Of a stretch of DNA of 16,741 nucleotides, positions 1 through 7,175 are shown piece after piece. The translations under genes and the position numbers were made by a program. Source of the DNA: CAYVQU01 sp964453155. GTDB taxonomy: Bacteria > Chloroflexota > Anaerolineae > Anaerolineales > UBA11858. Position 1 is the first letter of the stretch; every line of letters starts with the position of its first letter. The DNA lies in the NCBI GenBank assembly GCA_964453155.1, contig CAYVQU010000116.1:1-16741 (forward strand). The letters run 5' to 3'. The notes under the pieces are model-generated. The model saw nothing but the letters and a program-made list of their open reading frames with translations. It had not been told where the DNA came from and ran no database searches.

Positions 1-198
1 GTAAATACTTCCAGATCGAATCCCCAATATCACCCGAACTGAAGATAGCAGCCCAAAAGCAAAGAGTAAAGAAGATAATAACTCGGCTTGTTTACGGGCA
101 CTACCCGTTGCAATTGAAGGGTGCGCACCAACTATTTTTTGCCAAATTCCCGTTAAAAGGGATGGCTGATTTATTTTCTGAGTTTGACTTATCGCCAT
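1..198 (-). CDS. N-terminus of a putative membrane sensor protein (partial)
   Basis: This is an open frame of 66 codons that runs off the left edge of the window, so the C-terminus is missing. It starts at an ATG preceded by GAGGAG six bases upstream, and lies 36 bases after the stop of the Cache-HAMP-GAF receptor, so it probably belongs to the same transcript. The first ~45 residues are polar. A hydrophobic stretch begins near residue 42 (ELLSSLLFAFGLLSSVRVIL) and looks like the first membrane segment. A basic/aromatic soluble lead followed by ARKQAELL and a membrane segment resembles, from memory, the start of membrane-bound PAS/GAF histidine kinases in Chloroflexota, and the context fits. 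No catalytic domain is visible, so the function is an inference. It could supply the transmitter that the neighbouring receptor lacks. Confidence 0.65.
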   Translation of the reverse strand, partial: MAISQTQKINQPSLLTGIWQKIVGAHPSIATGSARKQAELLSSLLFAFGLLSSVRVILGIRSGSIY

Positions 199-204
199 GG
201 ATCA

Positions 205-210
205 CTCCTC
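205..210 (-). promoter_or_regulatory. Ribosome binding site of the partial left-edge gene
   Basis: Read on the minus strand this is GAGGAG, six bases before the ATG at 198. It decides the start of the partial gene. The same six-base spacing is seen for the other four downstream genes with clear Shine-Dalgarno sequences in this window. Confidence 0.7.
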
Positions 211-234
211 AGTATTTCTCTATCCAAATATCTA

Positions 235-2520
235 TTAACTCTCATTGGATTGGGGTTTCACTTTTAATTCTACGCTCGTTTGGGATCCCAATGTCCGGCC
301 TAATTCGCTGACCGCGATTTTGAGAACATCATCGATACTTCCAGCAGACTGAATGCGTTGATTGATAGCTGCGATCTGTGCTTCTCGAACCGCCTGCCGT
401 TGCGCACGAGTATATGCCTGCGCATTTTGTACTGCAATGGCGACCTGGTTCGCTATCGATTGGATCAGGTCAGCATCGGTTTCTGTCAAACCGTCGGTAA
501 CGTTGTGCTGCACATCCAAAACACCGAGGACATCGGTACCAATCGCGATCGGTACGGCCACCTCGGCTTTGGTTTCGGGGAGCAAGGGGTTCGGCAGCCA
601 GCCATCAGCCTGCGCGACATCGGGAATTAAGACAACTTCGTTAGAGGCTACTGCCCGACCAACCAAGCCGCGTCCAGGTTCAATTTTGTGACCGCGGGCC
701 AGCATGGCCTGTCCGGCTTCACCAGTACCACCGACCATTTCCAGGTTTTGTTTGGTTTCATCGTAGAGGTAAATGTGGGCGTGGTAGAAACCAAAGGCCT
801 CAGTCAACTGCTCCACAACCTCGCGGACCAACTGGCCTTGATCGAGAATTGTGGAGAGACGGCGGCTCACTTCCGAAGTGGTTGCCAACGCCCGGGTACG
901 ATCAGCAACGCGCTGCTCCAGAGAACCAATCAATGTTCGTAACTGAGTAGTCATACTATTGAAGGCCGTTGCCAGTGTAGCGGTTTCATCCTGGCTTCTG
1001 ATTTCTACCTGTCTTGAGAAATCACCCGAACTAACCGATTCGGCGACAGTCGCTAACTCGATAATGGGCGTTGTAATAATTTGAGCAACAAAAGCACCAA
1101 AGAGGCCAGCTACAACCATGGCAATTACGACCACGAAGACCGTGATGGTTAAGTTGTTTGTGGCCAGGGCAATCGCTTCGGCACGGGGTTGTTCCGCCAC
1201 GACCGTAAACGTTTGTTGTCCCAAAGAAAATCGTTCAATCGCCAAGGCAACTTCAGTCCCTGCAATCCCAGAGGTAAACGTACTTTCAAGGGGTAGCTCA
1301 ACTTGGGTGCCTTGCAACACGATGGATGGATTGGCGTGGGCAACCACTTGATTGGCATTGTCGACCATATAAACGATCCCGCTGCCAACCCCATCAGCTT
1401 GGGCCATTAAGTCCCATACGGTTTTGAAGCGGAATTTTGCGATCAGGGCATATGCGATATCTCCACTGCGCAAATCAATCGCCGGAACTGAGATCACCAT
1501 GAAGGGCTCGCCGGTAACTTCATCAAATTGCACCGGACTAAAATAGGTTTCGCCAAGTTCTTTTAAGAGATCAAATTCAGGTTGACCTATCCTACTTACT
1601 AAAGTCTCAGCAGTCTTAATCTCAAGCCGAGATAGGAATATCTGTTCTTGTCCCTCTCCATCTACCAATATAATCTCATCATATACGTCCTGTGCGGATA
1701 ACAAACCCGCCAGCACATCCGATTGTTCTTCTAAAGATAAACTGGCCAGACCACGAATATCCGTCAAGGCCTGTAACTCATTTTCACGAGCCTGAATAAA
1801 TACGCGCGTTTGCTCTGCAACTAATTTTGCGGTCTGATTCTGCAACTCCAAAGCCTGAGGCAACAGGGTATTGAAGGTTTGCAAACTGATGATGGCACCC
1901 ACTACGACCAATGGAACAATGGTTACTAAAAGGAAACTGAGAATCAAGCGACTGCGAAGATTACCACGCCAGGCCCTACGAATAGAAAATCCCAAGAGTC
2001 CCAAAACAGCCAGAGGAACAACCACTGCAACAAAATTGGGAACGATCGTAGCACCAAGTCGAAAAGATGGGTTCCATACCTCAATAAGTATGATAACTAC
2101 ACCGGTTGCACCTGCAACAACTCCGCCTAAACGACGAGCAGAAATCGGCAAAACCTGGAAAATCAATATCGGTGTGAGTGCTATGATAAAAATAATCGAA
2201 ATAGAACCAAAGTTATCCAACACAAGTGCTGCAAATAATGGTGGGAATAGACTGGCCCCAAAGATCAGCCAAGCGCCTAAGTCTATTCGATCTCTCCTGA
2301 TTAATATGTAGGCCCCTAGACTAACCAGGAACATCAACCCAGTAATAGGCATCAAGATTTGATCGGACAAATCAAAACGACCTTTTTGCAAGACAAAAAC
2401 AGCGTAAATAGACAAGCCCAAAAAGGCCAATCCCAGGACGGTAAAAATACCAGCTGCCCAGGAGGCTCTTCGCTTCTGACGTGAATTTTCGGTAGTTTCG
2501 TGGTTCTCAATATTCGTCAT
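235..2520 (-). CDS. Kinase-less membrane receptor: 7TM-Cache-HAMP-GAF
   Basis: This 761-residue integral membrane protein probably senses an extracellular signal. Six hydrophobic segments lie at about 22-44, 56-75, 83-102, 107-126, 131-148 and 159-180, and a seventh at 191-213. The loops RRDR, SARR and RRAWRGNLRSR obey the positive-inside rule. An extracellular region at about 215-455 has the strand pattern of a Cache domain and ends with the typical FTVVAEQPRAEA. A membrane helix (456-478), HAMP (about 477-530), a signalling helix (LEQRVADRTRAL, 534-545) and a GAF domain (about 560-702) follow. It ends in a helical tail (712-761). There is no HisKA, HATPase, GGDEF, EAL or methyl-accepting region, so output must go through another protein. 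From HAMP to tail it is closely similar to the 1134-residue receptor, so the two are paralogues. Its start has GGAGAG six bases upstream. It follows a terminator-like hairpin, so it may have its own promoter. Family placement is firm; the ligand is unknown. Confidence 0.9.
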   Translation of the reverse strand: MTNIENHETTENSRQKRRASWAAGIFTVLGLAFLGLSIYAVFVLQKGRFDLSDQILMPITGLMFLVSLGAYILIRRDRIDLGAWLIFGASLFPPLFAALVLDNFGSISIIFIIALTPILIFQVLPISARRLGGVVAGATGVVIILIEVWNPSFRLGATIVPNFVAVVVPLAVLGLLGFSIRRAWRGNLRSRLILSFLLVTIVPLVVVGAIISLQTFNTLLPQALELQNQTAKLVAEQTRVFIQARENELQALTDIRGLASLSLEEQSDVLAGLLSAQDVYDEIILVDGEGQEQIFLSRLEIKTAETLVSRIGQPEFDLLKELGETYFSPVQFDEVTGEPFMVISVPAIDLRSGDIAYALIAKFRFKTVWDLMAQADGVGSGIVYMVDNANQVVAHANPSIVLQGTQVELPLESTFTSGIAGTEVALAIERFSLGQQTFTVVAEQPRAEAIALATNNLTITVFVVVIAMVVAGLFGAFVAQIITTPIIELATVAESVSSGDFSRQVEIRSQDETATLATAFNSMTTQLRTLIGSLEQRVADRTRALATTSEVSRRLSTILDQGQLVREVVEQLTEAFGFYHAHIYLYDETKQNLEMVGGTGEAGQAMLARGHKIEPGRGLVGRAVASNEVVLIPDVAQADGWLPNPLLPETKAEVAVPIAIGTDVLGVLDVQHNVTDGLTETDADLIQSIANQVAIAVQNAQAYTRAQRQAVREAQIAAINQRIQSAGSIDDVLKIAVSELGRTLGSQTSVELKVKPQSNES

Positions 2521-2657
2521 TGAAAACTCTCCATTCTAATTTCTTCGAATTTCATCGAACGAAACAATTACTTTTATCAAATTCGAACTAATTTCTTCTT
2601 CGGTAGTTTTCGGAATGTAATTGAAATCAATCATTTGCTCAAACCAAAAACTGCTAA

Positions 2658-2709
2658 AGCGTGGCGGTTATTTCTACCAGTTTGATTTCATAATCCAAAC
2701 CGCCACGCT
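2658..2709 (-). terminator. Long-loop inverted repeat, probable terminator after the lipoprotein gene
   Basis: A perfect 12-bp inverted repeat (AGCGTGGCGGTT on the minus strand at 2709-2698, pairing with 2669-2658) encloses a 28-base loop. It begins about 20 bases after the lipoprotein stop. In the direction of transcription it is followed by TTTAGCAGTTTTTGG, a broken U-rich run. The GC-rich stem plus T-run suits an intrinsic terminator, but the loop is longer than usual and the T-run is interrupted. It may instead be a processing or repeat element. The remaining ~135 bases up to the next start are AT-rich, and I could not pick a convincing promoter there. Confidence 0.5.
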
Positions 2710-2727
2710 AATACTGCTCAAAGTACT

Positions 2728-3729
2728 CTAGCGCAGAATATCATCCGCGGTTCGTAAAACTTCATCGGAGATCTCAATACCAAGGGTATCTGCAGCCGGT
2801 AAATTAATGGTCAGGAACAAATCAGATACTTCCACCGGTAATTCTCCAGGAACAGCGCCCTGGAATATTTTATGGGCTAACGAAGCCGCAGTTTGGCCGG
2901 TAACTTTACTGTCATCGGCATACAAGAATAATGCGCCATTCTTAATTTGCCCTTTCGTGTGGGCGACCACGGGAATTCCATGTTCATTCCCAAAATCCAT
3001 GACGGCTTGGGTTCCATTTGAATTGACGGTATCGGGCATGAATTGGATCGCGATGCCTGCCAAGGATCCCTGGTCTGCAAATGTTTCTAGTTCAGTTGTT
3101 ATATCTGTGGGGCTAGATACATGCTTTTCTATGAGTTCGATCCCTAAAGAGGCTGATCCTTGTTGGACGGCAGGAACACTGCTGGCAGCGGTGGAGTAAT
3201 TAGGATCGTATAGAACCAATAAGCGCTCAACGGTGGGGACCATTTGGGTCAAAAACTCAACGCGCTTTCCAAGATATGATGTTGGCGGTCGGGCGACACC
3301 GGTCAGGTTGGCACCCGGGCTAGGCAAGCTGTTTACCAACCCAACACCGACTGGGTCCTGAATGATTGTAAAAATCACCGGGATTTCGGTATCCACAGTA
3401 GCCACTTGAGCAGCCTTGGCAGCCCCTGTGGTGGTGGTAACGATCAAATCAAATTCATTGGCGACAAATTGGTCTGCATATTGCTTCATTTTCTCCGCAT
3501 CACCACCGGCGGATAGCTGTTGATAGATAATATTCTCACCTTCGATATAACCTAGGTTTTCCATTTCAGCTTTGAACCCATCGAAAACACTATTAAAAGT
3601 ATCTACCCCTGAAAGCAATCCGACTTTATAGGTCTGAGCTTCCGGTTCACTGCTGCAACCGCTAACTATTGAAGTTACAATAAGGGAAGCGATAATCATC
3701 ATTACAAATAAAAGGTTTTTGCGAGACAT
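2728..3729 (-). CDS. ABC_sub_bind-family substrate-binding lipoprotein
   Basis: This 333-residue exported solute-binding protein has a signal peptide with a basic start (MSRKN), a hydrophobic core and a lipobox VSGC, so Cys25 should be lipidated and the protein held on the outer face of the membrane. The mature part matches the ABC_sub_bind family (PF04392, COG2984): GLLSGVDTF near the start, LGYIEGENI, a DLIVTTTTGAA segment, IPVIFTIIQDPVGVGLV, the PGANLTGV motif near 140, and a C-terminal lobe ending with LPAADTLGIEISDEVL. Some members bind amino acids such as tryptophan, but the ligand cannot be read from sequence. No permease or ATPase partner is present in the window. The gene lies 24 bases after the PstS-Cache receptor, with AGGAG six bases before its ATG, so it is probably co-transcribed. 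That suggests it presents a ligand to a receptor, though a distant transporter is equally possible. Confidence 0.92.
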   Translation of the reverse strand: MSRKNLLFVMMIIASLIVTSIVSGCSSEPEAQTYKVGLLSGVDTFNSVFDGFKAEMENLGYIEGENIIYQQLSAGGDAEKMKQYADQFVANEFDLIVTTTTGAAKAAQVATVDTEIPVIFTIIQDPVGVGLVNSLPSPGANLTGVARPPTSYLGKRVEFLTQMVPTVERLLVLYDPNYSTAASSVPAVQQGSASLGIELIEKHVSSPTDITTELETFADQGSLAGIAIQFMPDTVNSNGTQAVMDFGNEHGIPVVAHTKGQIKNGALFLYADDSKVTGQTAASLAHKIFQGAVPGELPVEVSDLFLTINLPAADTLGIEISDEVLRTADDILR

Positions 3730-3753
3730 TTAGATCTCCTGTTAATTAGTTTG

Positions 3754-6700
3754 TTAGTTGGTTTGTTGGTTAGATTGATCCGCATGGAGGCGGACACCAG
3801 TATCTTTACCCAGGGCTCGGCCAAGTTCACGAACCGCCACCTGGAGAGCATCTTCAACTGAAGTTGTGCTTTGAATTTGCTGACCGATATTACCGATCAG
3901 AGCTTCACGGTCAGCCTGGCGTTGCGCATCCCGGTACGCGCGGGTATTTTGGAGGGCAATCGCAACCTGGTTCGAAATTGAAGCCAGCAGGTCGGCGTCA
4001 TCTTGGGCCAGACCGCCAACTTCATTGTCCTGCACATCAAGAACCCCGAGAACATTTTCACCAATGGCAATCGGCACTGCGACCTCAGCTTTAGTATCCG
4101 GCAGCAGGGGATTGGGCAGCCAACCTTCAGCTTGGGAAGTATCAGGGACTAAGATAATTTGATTGGTATCGGCCGCCCGGCCAACCAAACCACGGCCCAT
4201 CGCCACGGAGTGGCCCTGATCGAGCATGGTTTGTCCGGCCTCGCCGGTACCACCCATCATCTCCAGGTTTCGGCGATCATCAGAAACCAGATAAATATGG
4301 GCATGGTAATAATCAAAGGCAGACTGAACCTGATTCACAACTTCGCGGACCAATTCGCGTTGATCCAAGATCGTCGAGAGCCGGCGGGAGACTTCGGTGG
4401 AAGTCTCGAGCGCTCGAGTACGATCGGCAACCCGATCTTCCAAACCTGACAATGTTTCCCGGAGTTGACCCGTCATGGCGTTGAATGTATCTGCCAGCGT
4501 ACCAACCTCATCCCCGGTTTCTACCGTCGCCCGAGCAGTCAAGTCACCGGCCGCAACTTGTTCAGCAACGGATGTCAAGCGTGTAATTGGGGCTGAGATT
4601 ACCTGGGCAGTACCGATAGCTGCCACAATAGCAATGATGACCGTCACAACACTGGTCTGCAAAATCGTTTGGATTACTCGTGTAACTGGAGCATAGGCCT
4701 CATCAGTATCTTGTTCTACAACGGCGGTCCAACCCAATTTAGAGACCGCTTCATTAATCCGTTTCTCTTGGGCTGAGAGGTATTGCCTCTGCCCTTCGGG
4801 TAAAGATGCATCTTCGAAAAGCGTTCCGATGGCAGCCGCCATGGGGGCCACTGTAGTGCTCCCAGCCGTACTCACATCACCCAGATAATCGGCCGGATTC
4901 CACACCGACCAGGTATCTTCTTTCATAACCACTTGCCAGGTTTGTTTGGAAAGATCCAGAGCGGACTCGCTGGCTGGGAAATATCCAATCTCACCAATTA
5001 CGGCATTCACATTTTCGAGAAAATAATTTAGATAAGCCGCAACTTGCGGTTTGGCTTTCATCACCCCGGCATCCGAATACAACAGGAGCGGCCTGGAGAG
5101 GGGATATTCCGCAAATTCAACCGTCTTGGGACTGGGCGTTATCCCCTCAACTGCTAAGATTTGTAGTACATCCGCAAACTCGAGGTAATAGGCATATCCA
5201 AAGAAACCAATTCCATATGGGTCTGAAATGACGCCTTGCGCCAAAACATTGTCATCATCCGAGAAACGGATATGACTGGCTGCCAACAATCCCTGTGGAT
5301 CGTCATTTAGGACTACTTCGCTAAAATAATCGAAGGTTCCGGAATTTTCATCAGGTACGTAACGATTGATCGGTTCAGCCGGCCACTCAGGGCGGACATC
5401 GGCCCAGGTTTCAGCTGTCGAGAAGATGACGGCTAATTCGTCCAAGGTTACGTCTGTAACAAAATCATTTTGGGTCCCAACCACAATGGCCAAAGCATCG
5501 GTCCCCACCAAAAACGGAATTGGCGTGCGGCCATTTTCTTCACAAAGCTGCTTTTCAGTATTATTAATAAGGCGGGAAGCATTTGCAATATCGACCGTAC
5601 CGGATTCACAAAACTGATTCAGCCCCGAACTGGTGCCAATGGGGGCAATGTCGACAATATTCCCGGTTTCGACCTGATGTTGAGTGGCGTGTCCGACCAA
5701 CATTTCAACGCCTTGTTGATCTTGAACAACATCGTAGCGGGTAACGCCAACCTCGTCTGCTTCATGATCATCTTCCCCCTCGAGGTCATTTTCATCGGTT
5801 TCGATCAAGTGCTTGACGATTTCTGCTGAAAGCGCATTCGCATCTTCTGTGCTCACATTGGGGTCAAACAACAGTTTCCCATCCGCATCGAACAAAACCA
5901 CAAAACCGGTTTCACCAACCCGAGTTTGCGCAATCAGGCTGTATAAACTGTCTACCAAAATAGTAGTACGCATAACGCCCACTGGGTCACCCGTCCGCTG
6001 ATCGATTACCGGCAAGGCAATTAGAAAAACTTCCCTACCAACGGAAACATCAAATTTGGGTTGGGATATATATAAGGCCCCCACTCCATCATTCCAGGCC
6101 GTCTGCCACCATTCTTCCTCACCTTGATAGTAGTCGGGGGGACGTTGAGAAGCAGCCACAATCGCACCATAGCGATCGGTTACAAAGACTTCTACATGAT
6201 CTTCAAAAGCCGATTGGAAATCCAAGATTTGTTTCCCGGCGGGATTCAAAACCGAGTCGCTGGATAAAACATTCACAACCAAAGGATCAATATCGGAGGC
6301 TGTGAGCCACAGAATGTCAATTTCTTGAATTCGGGTATAAATTTGGGCCTCGGTGCCTGTATATGAGAGATTTTGTGCGACAATGGCATCGCGCAGGATT
6401 TCATTGACAGCCAAAACCGAAATCGTTGAAGCCTTTTCGAGGAAGAACTCGTCCACCAGCTGTAACTGAGTATCGGCGAGTTCTACAAAGCCGGACCCGA
6501 TTTGCGTTTGTAATGTTTGTTGGATTGATCTTGCAACGAAGAAACCGACCGTACCTAAAGACAAAATACTTAAAACCACAAAAGATGAGATTAGTTTAGT
6601 GCGAATTGAGCCACCCAAAACCTGCCGGGTGGCTTGAATCGCAAAGGCCACTGTCAGAATTGCCGAGGCAATCACAGCTACCGCTAATAGTTCATCCGCT

Positions 6701-7158
6701 GGTTTTTGACGGATAGGGGCATCAACTAATTCGATGGTCACCATCACAATTAATGTCACAATGGCAACGATAGTTGTCCACCGGCGCGATTCGGGGGGCA
6801 TTGTCTGCATAATGAAGAGCCCCGAAGAAACCAAGGCGTACACAATCAGTGCCCACCCCACACCATACTGGAAAGTGATTACCGTAAAGGGCATGATTAA
6901 GTTTGCCAGGAAAATGATGCCAGTGCCTAAAACCAACCGCCCGCGTCGCACCAAAATCAACCCGATCAAGCCGGTAACGAACAACAGAATTGGGGTTCCC
7001 AGCATGACATAGTCTACCCAACTGGTGATGTCAGCAATTAGATAACCAGCCAGGAACAACAACAGCCCAGCGACGGTTAACATCCCCGCACCCCAGGTGG
7101 CATTACGAGTCATTTTCTCGTCTGATAGTGTTAAATTAATAGGTTTATTTTGATTCAT
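3754..7158 (-). CDS. Kinase-less membrane receptor with a PstS-like domain inserted in Cache, then HAMP-GAF
   Basis: A membrane receptor of 1134 residues. A TTG 12 bases upstream is also in frame, but I chose the ATG at 7158 because GGAG lies six bases before it. Seven N-terminal membrane segments (about 24-210) have basic loops on the inside, as in its paralogue at 235-2520. A dCache-like extracellular region starts near 215, with YYQGEEEWWQTAW and FLIALPVIDQRTGDPVGVM. It continues through GFVVLFDADGKLLFDPN (419-435) and is interrupted at about 499-784 by a PstS-like domain. It resumes at LGWTAVVEQ (808-816). A membrane helix (828-854), HAMP (847-903), signalling helix, GAF (about 931-1076) and a tail follow. 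It has no kinase or other output domain. The only two cysteines (517 and 539) lie in the inserted domain at positions I recall as conserved in PstS relatives, so a disulfide is likely. The gene lies 17 bases after the double-receiver kinase, which is the obvious candidate partner. Domain calls are confident; ligand and signalling route are inferred. Confidence 0.9.
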   Translation of the reverse strand: MNQNKPINLTLSDEKMTRNATWGAGMLTVAGLLLFLAGYLIADITSWVDYVMLGTPILLFVTGLIGLILVRRGRLVLGTGIIFLANLIMPFTVITFQYGVGWALIVYALVSSGLFIMQTMPPESRRWTTIVAIVTLIVMVTIELVDAPIRQKPADELLAVAVIASAILTVAFAIQATRQVLGGSIRTKLISSFVVLSILSLGTVGFFVARSIQQTLQTQIGSGFVELADTQLQLVDEFFLEKASTISVLAVNEILRDAIVAQNLSYTGTEAQIYTRIQEIDILWLTASDIDPLVVNVLSSDSVLNPAGKQILDFQSAFEDHVEVFVTDRYGAIVAASQRPPDYYQGEEEWWQTAWNDGVGALYISQPKFDVSVGREVFLIALPVIDQRTGDPVGVMRTTILVDSLYSLIAQTRVGETGFVVLFDADGKLLFDPNVSTEDANALSAEIVKHLIETDENDLEGEDDHEADEVGVTRYDVVQDQQGVEMLVGHATQHQVETGNIVDIAPIGTSSGLNQFCESGTVDIANASRLINNTEKQLCEENGRTPIPFLVGTDALAIVVGTQNDFVTDVTLDELAVIFSTAETWADVRPEWPAEPINRYVPDENSGTFDYFSEVVLNDDPQGLLAASHIRFSDDDNVLAQGVISDPYGIGFFGYAYYLEFADVLQILAVEGITPSPKTVEFAEYPLSRPLLLYSDAGVMKAKPQVAAYLNYFLENVNAVIGEIGYFPASESALDLSKQTWQVVMKEDTWSVWNPADYLGDVSTAGSTTVAPMAAAIGTLFEDASLPEGQRQYLSAQEKRINEAVSKLGWTAVVEQDTDEAYAPVTRVIQTILQTSVVTVIIAIVAAIGTAQVISAPITRLTSVAEQVAAGDLTARATVETGDEVGTLADTFNAMTGQLRETLSGLEDRVADRTRALETSTEVSRRLSTILDQRELVREVVNQVQSAFDYYHAHIYLVSDDRRNLEMMGGTGEAGQTMLDQGHSVAMGRGLVGRAADTNQIILVPDTSQAEGWLPNPLLPDTKAEVAVPIAIGENVLGVLDVQDNEVGGLAQDDADLLASISNQVAIALQNTRAYRDAQRQADREALIGNIGQQIQSTTSVEDALQVAVRELGRALGKDTGVRLHADQSNQQTN
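4807..5664 (-). other. Inserted, apparently circularly permuted PstS-like (PBP_like_2) domain
   Basis: Residues 499-784 of the receptor match the phosphate-binding PstS class of periplasmic binding proteins in these segments: APIGTSSGLNQFC (506-517), VDIANASRLI (522-531), a TDALAIVV strand, RYVPDENSGTFDYF (599-612), SDDDNVLAQGV, YGIGFFGYAYY, YPLSRPLLLY (685-694) and IGYFP (724-728). In ordinary PstS proteins the GSSTV strand is the first element of the mature protein. Here its equivalent, GDVSTAGSTTVAPM (760-773, bases 4840-4881), comes last, after the normal C-terminal segment, and no copy lies before 499. The simplest reading is a circular permutation with the break between the first helix and second strand, which lets both ends join the Cache strands. 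Ser/Thr in GSTTV, TSS and NSGT and Asp523 are candidate oxyanion ligands. Confidence 0.8.
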
Positions 7159-7164
7159 GGATTG

Positions 7165-7168
7165 CTCC
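7165..7168 (-). promoter_or_regulatory. Ribosome binding site that fixes the receptor start
   Basis: GGAG on the minus strand lies exactly six bases before the ATG at 7158. It overlaps the coding frame that would result from starting at the in-frame TTG at 7170, so the ATG is the better start and the protein is 1134 residues long. Confidence 0.75.
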
Positions 7169-7175
7169 AAACCTG

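Noticed and set aside
1871..2311. A 146-codon plus-strand open frame opposite the second receptor
   Set aside because: It lies wholly antisense to the membrane part of a well-supported gene. Its Thr/Lys/Pro-rich product looks like the complement of hydrophobic codons and shows no recognisable domain or ribosome site.
2521..2640. A promoter in the AT-rich leader of the second receptor
   Set aside because: TTGATA and GATAAA-like words occur, but no pair with a good -10 match and proper spacing stood out, so I did not annotate one.
2807..3199. A 130-codon plus-strand open frame opposite the lipoprotein gene
   Set aside because: It is antisense to a clear ABC_sub_bind coding region and resembles no family I know, so I treat it as a shadow frame.
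3741..3775. Short TTTGTTAGTTGG-like repetition between the receptor and lipoprotein genes
   Set aside because: It is explained by the Asn/Gln/Thr-rich last codons of the receptor and a few bases of spacer, and is too short and imperfect to call a repeat.
4807..5664. A separate pstS gene fused by frameshift or assembly error
   Set aside because: The frame is open across both junctions. The Cache strands on either side complete each other, and the motif order is permuted rather than truncated, so an in-frame domain insertion fits better.
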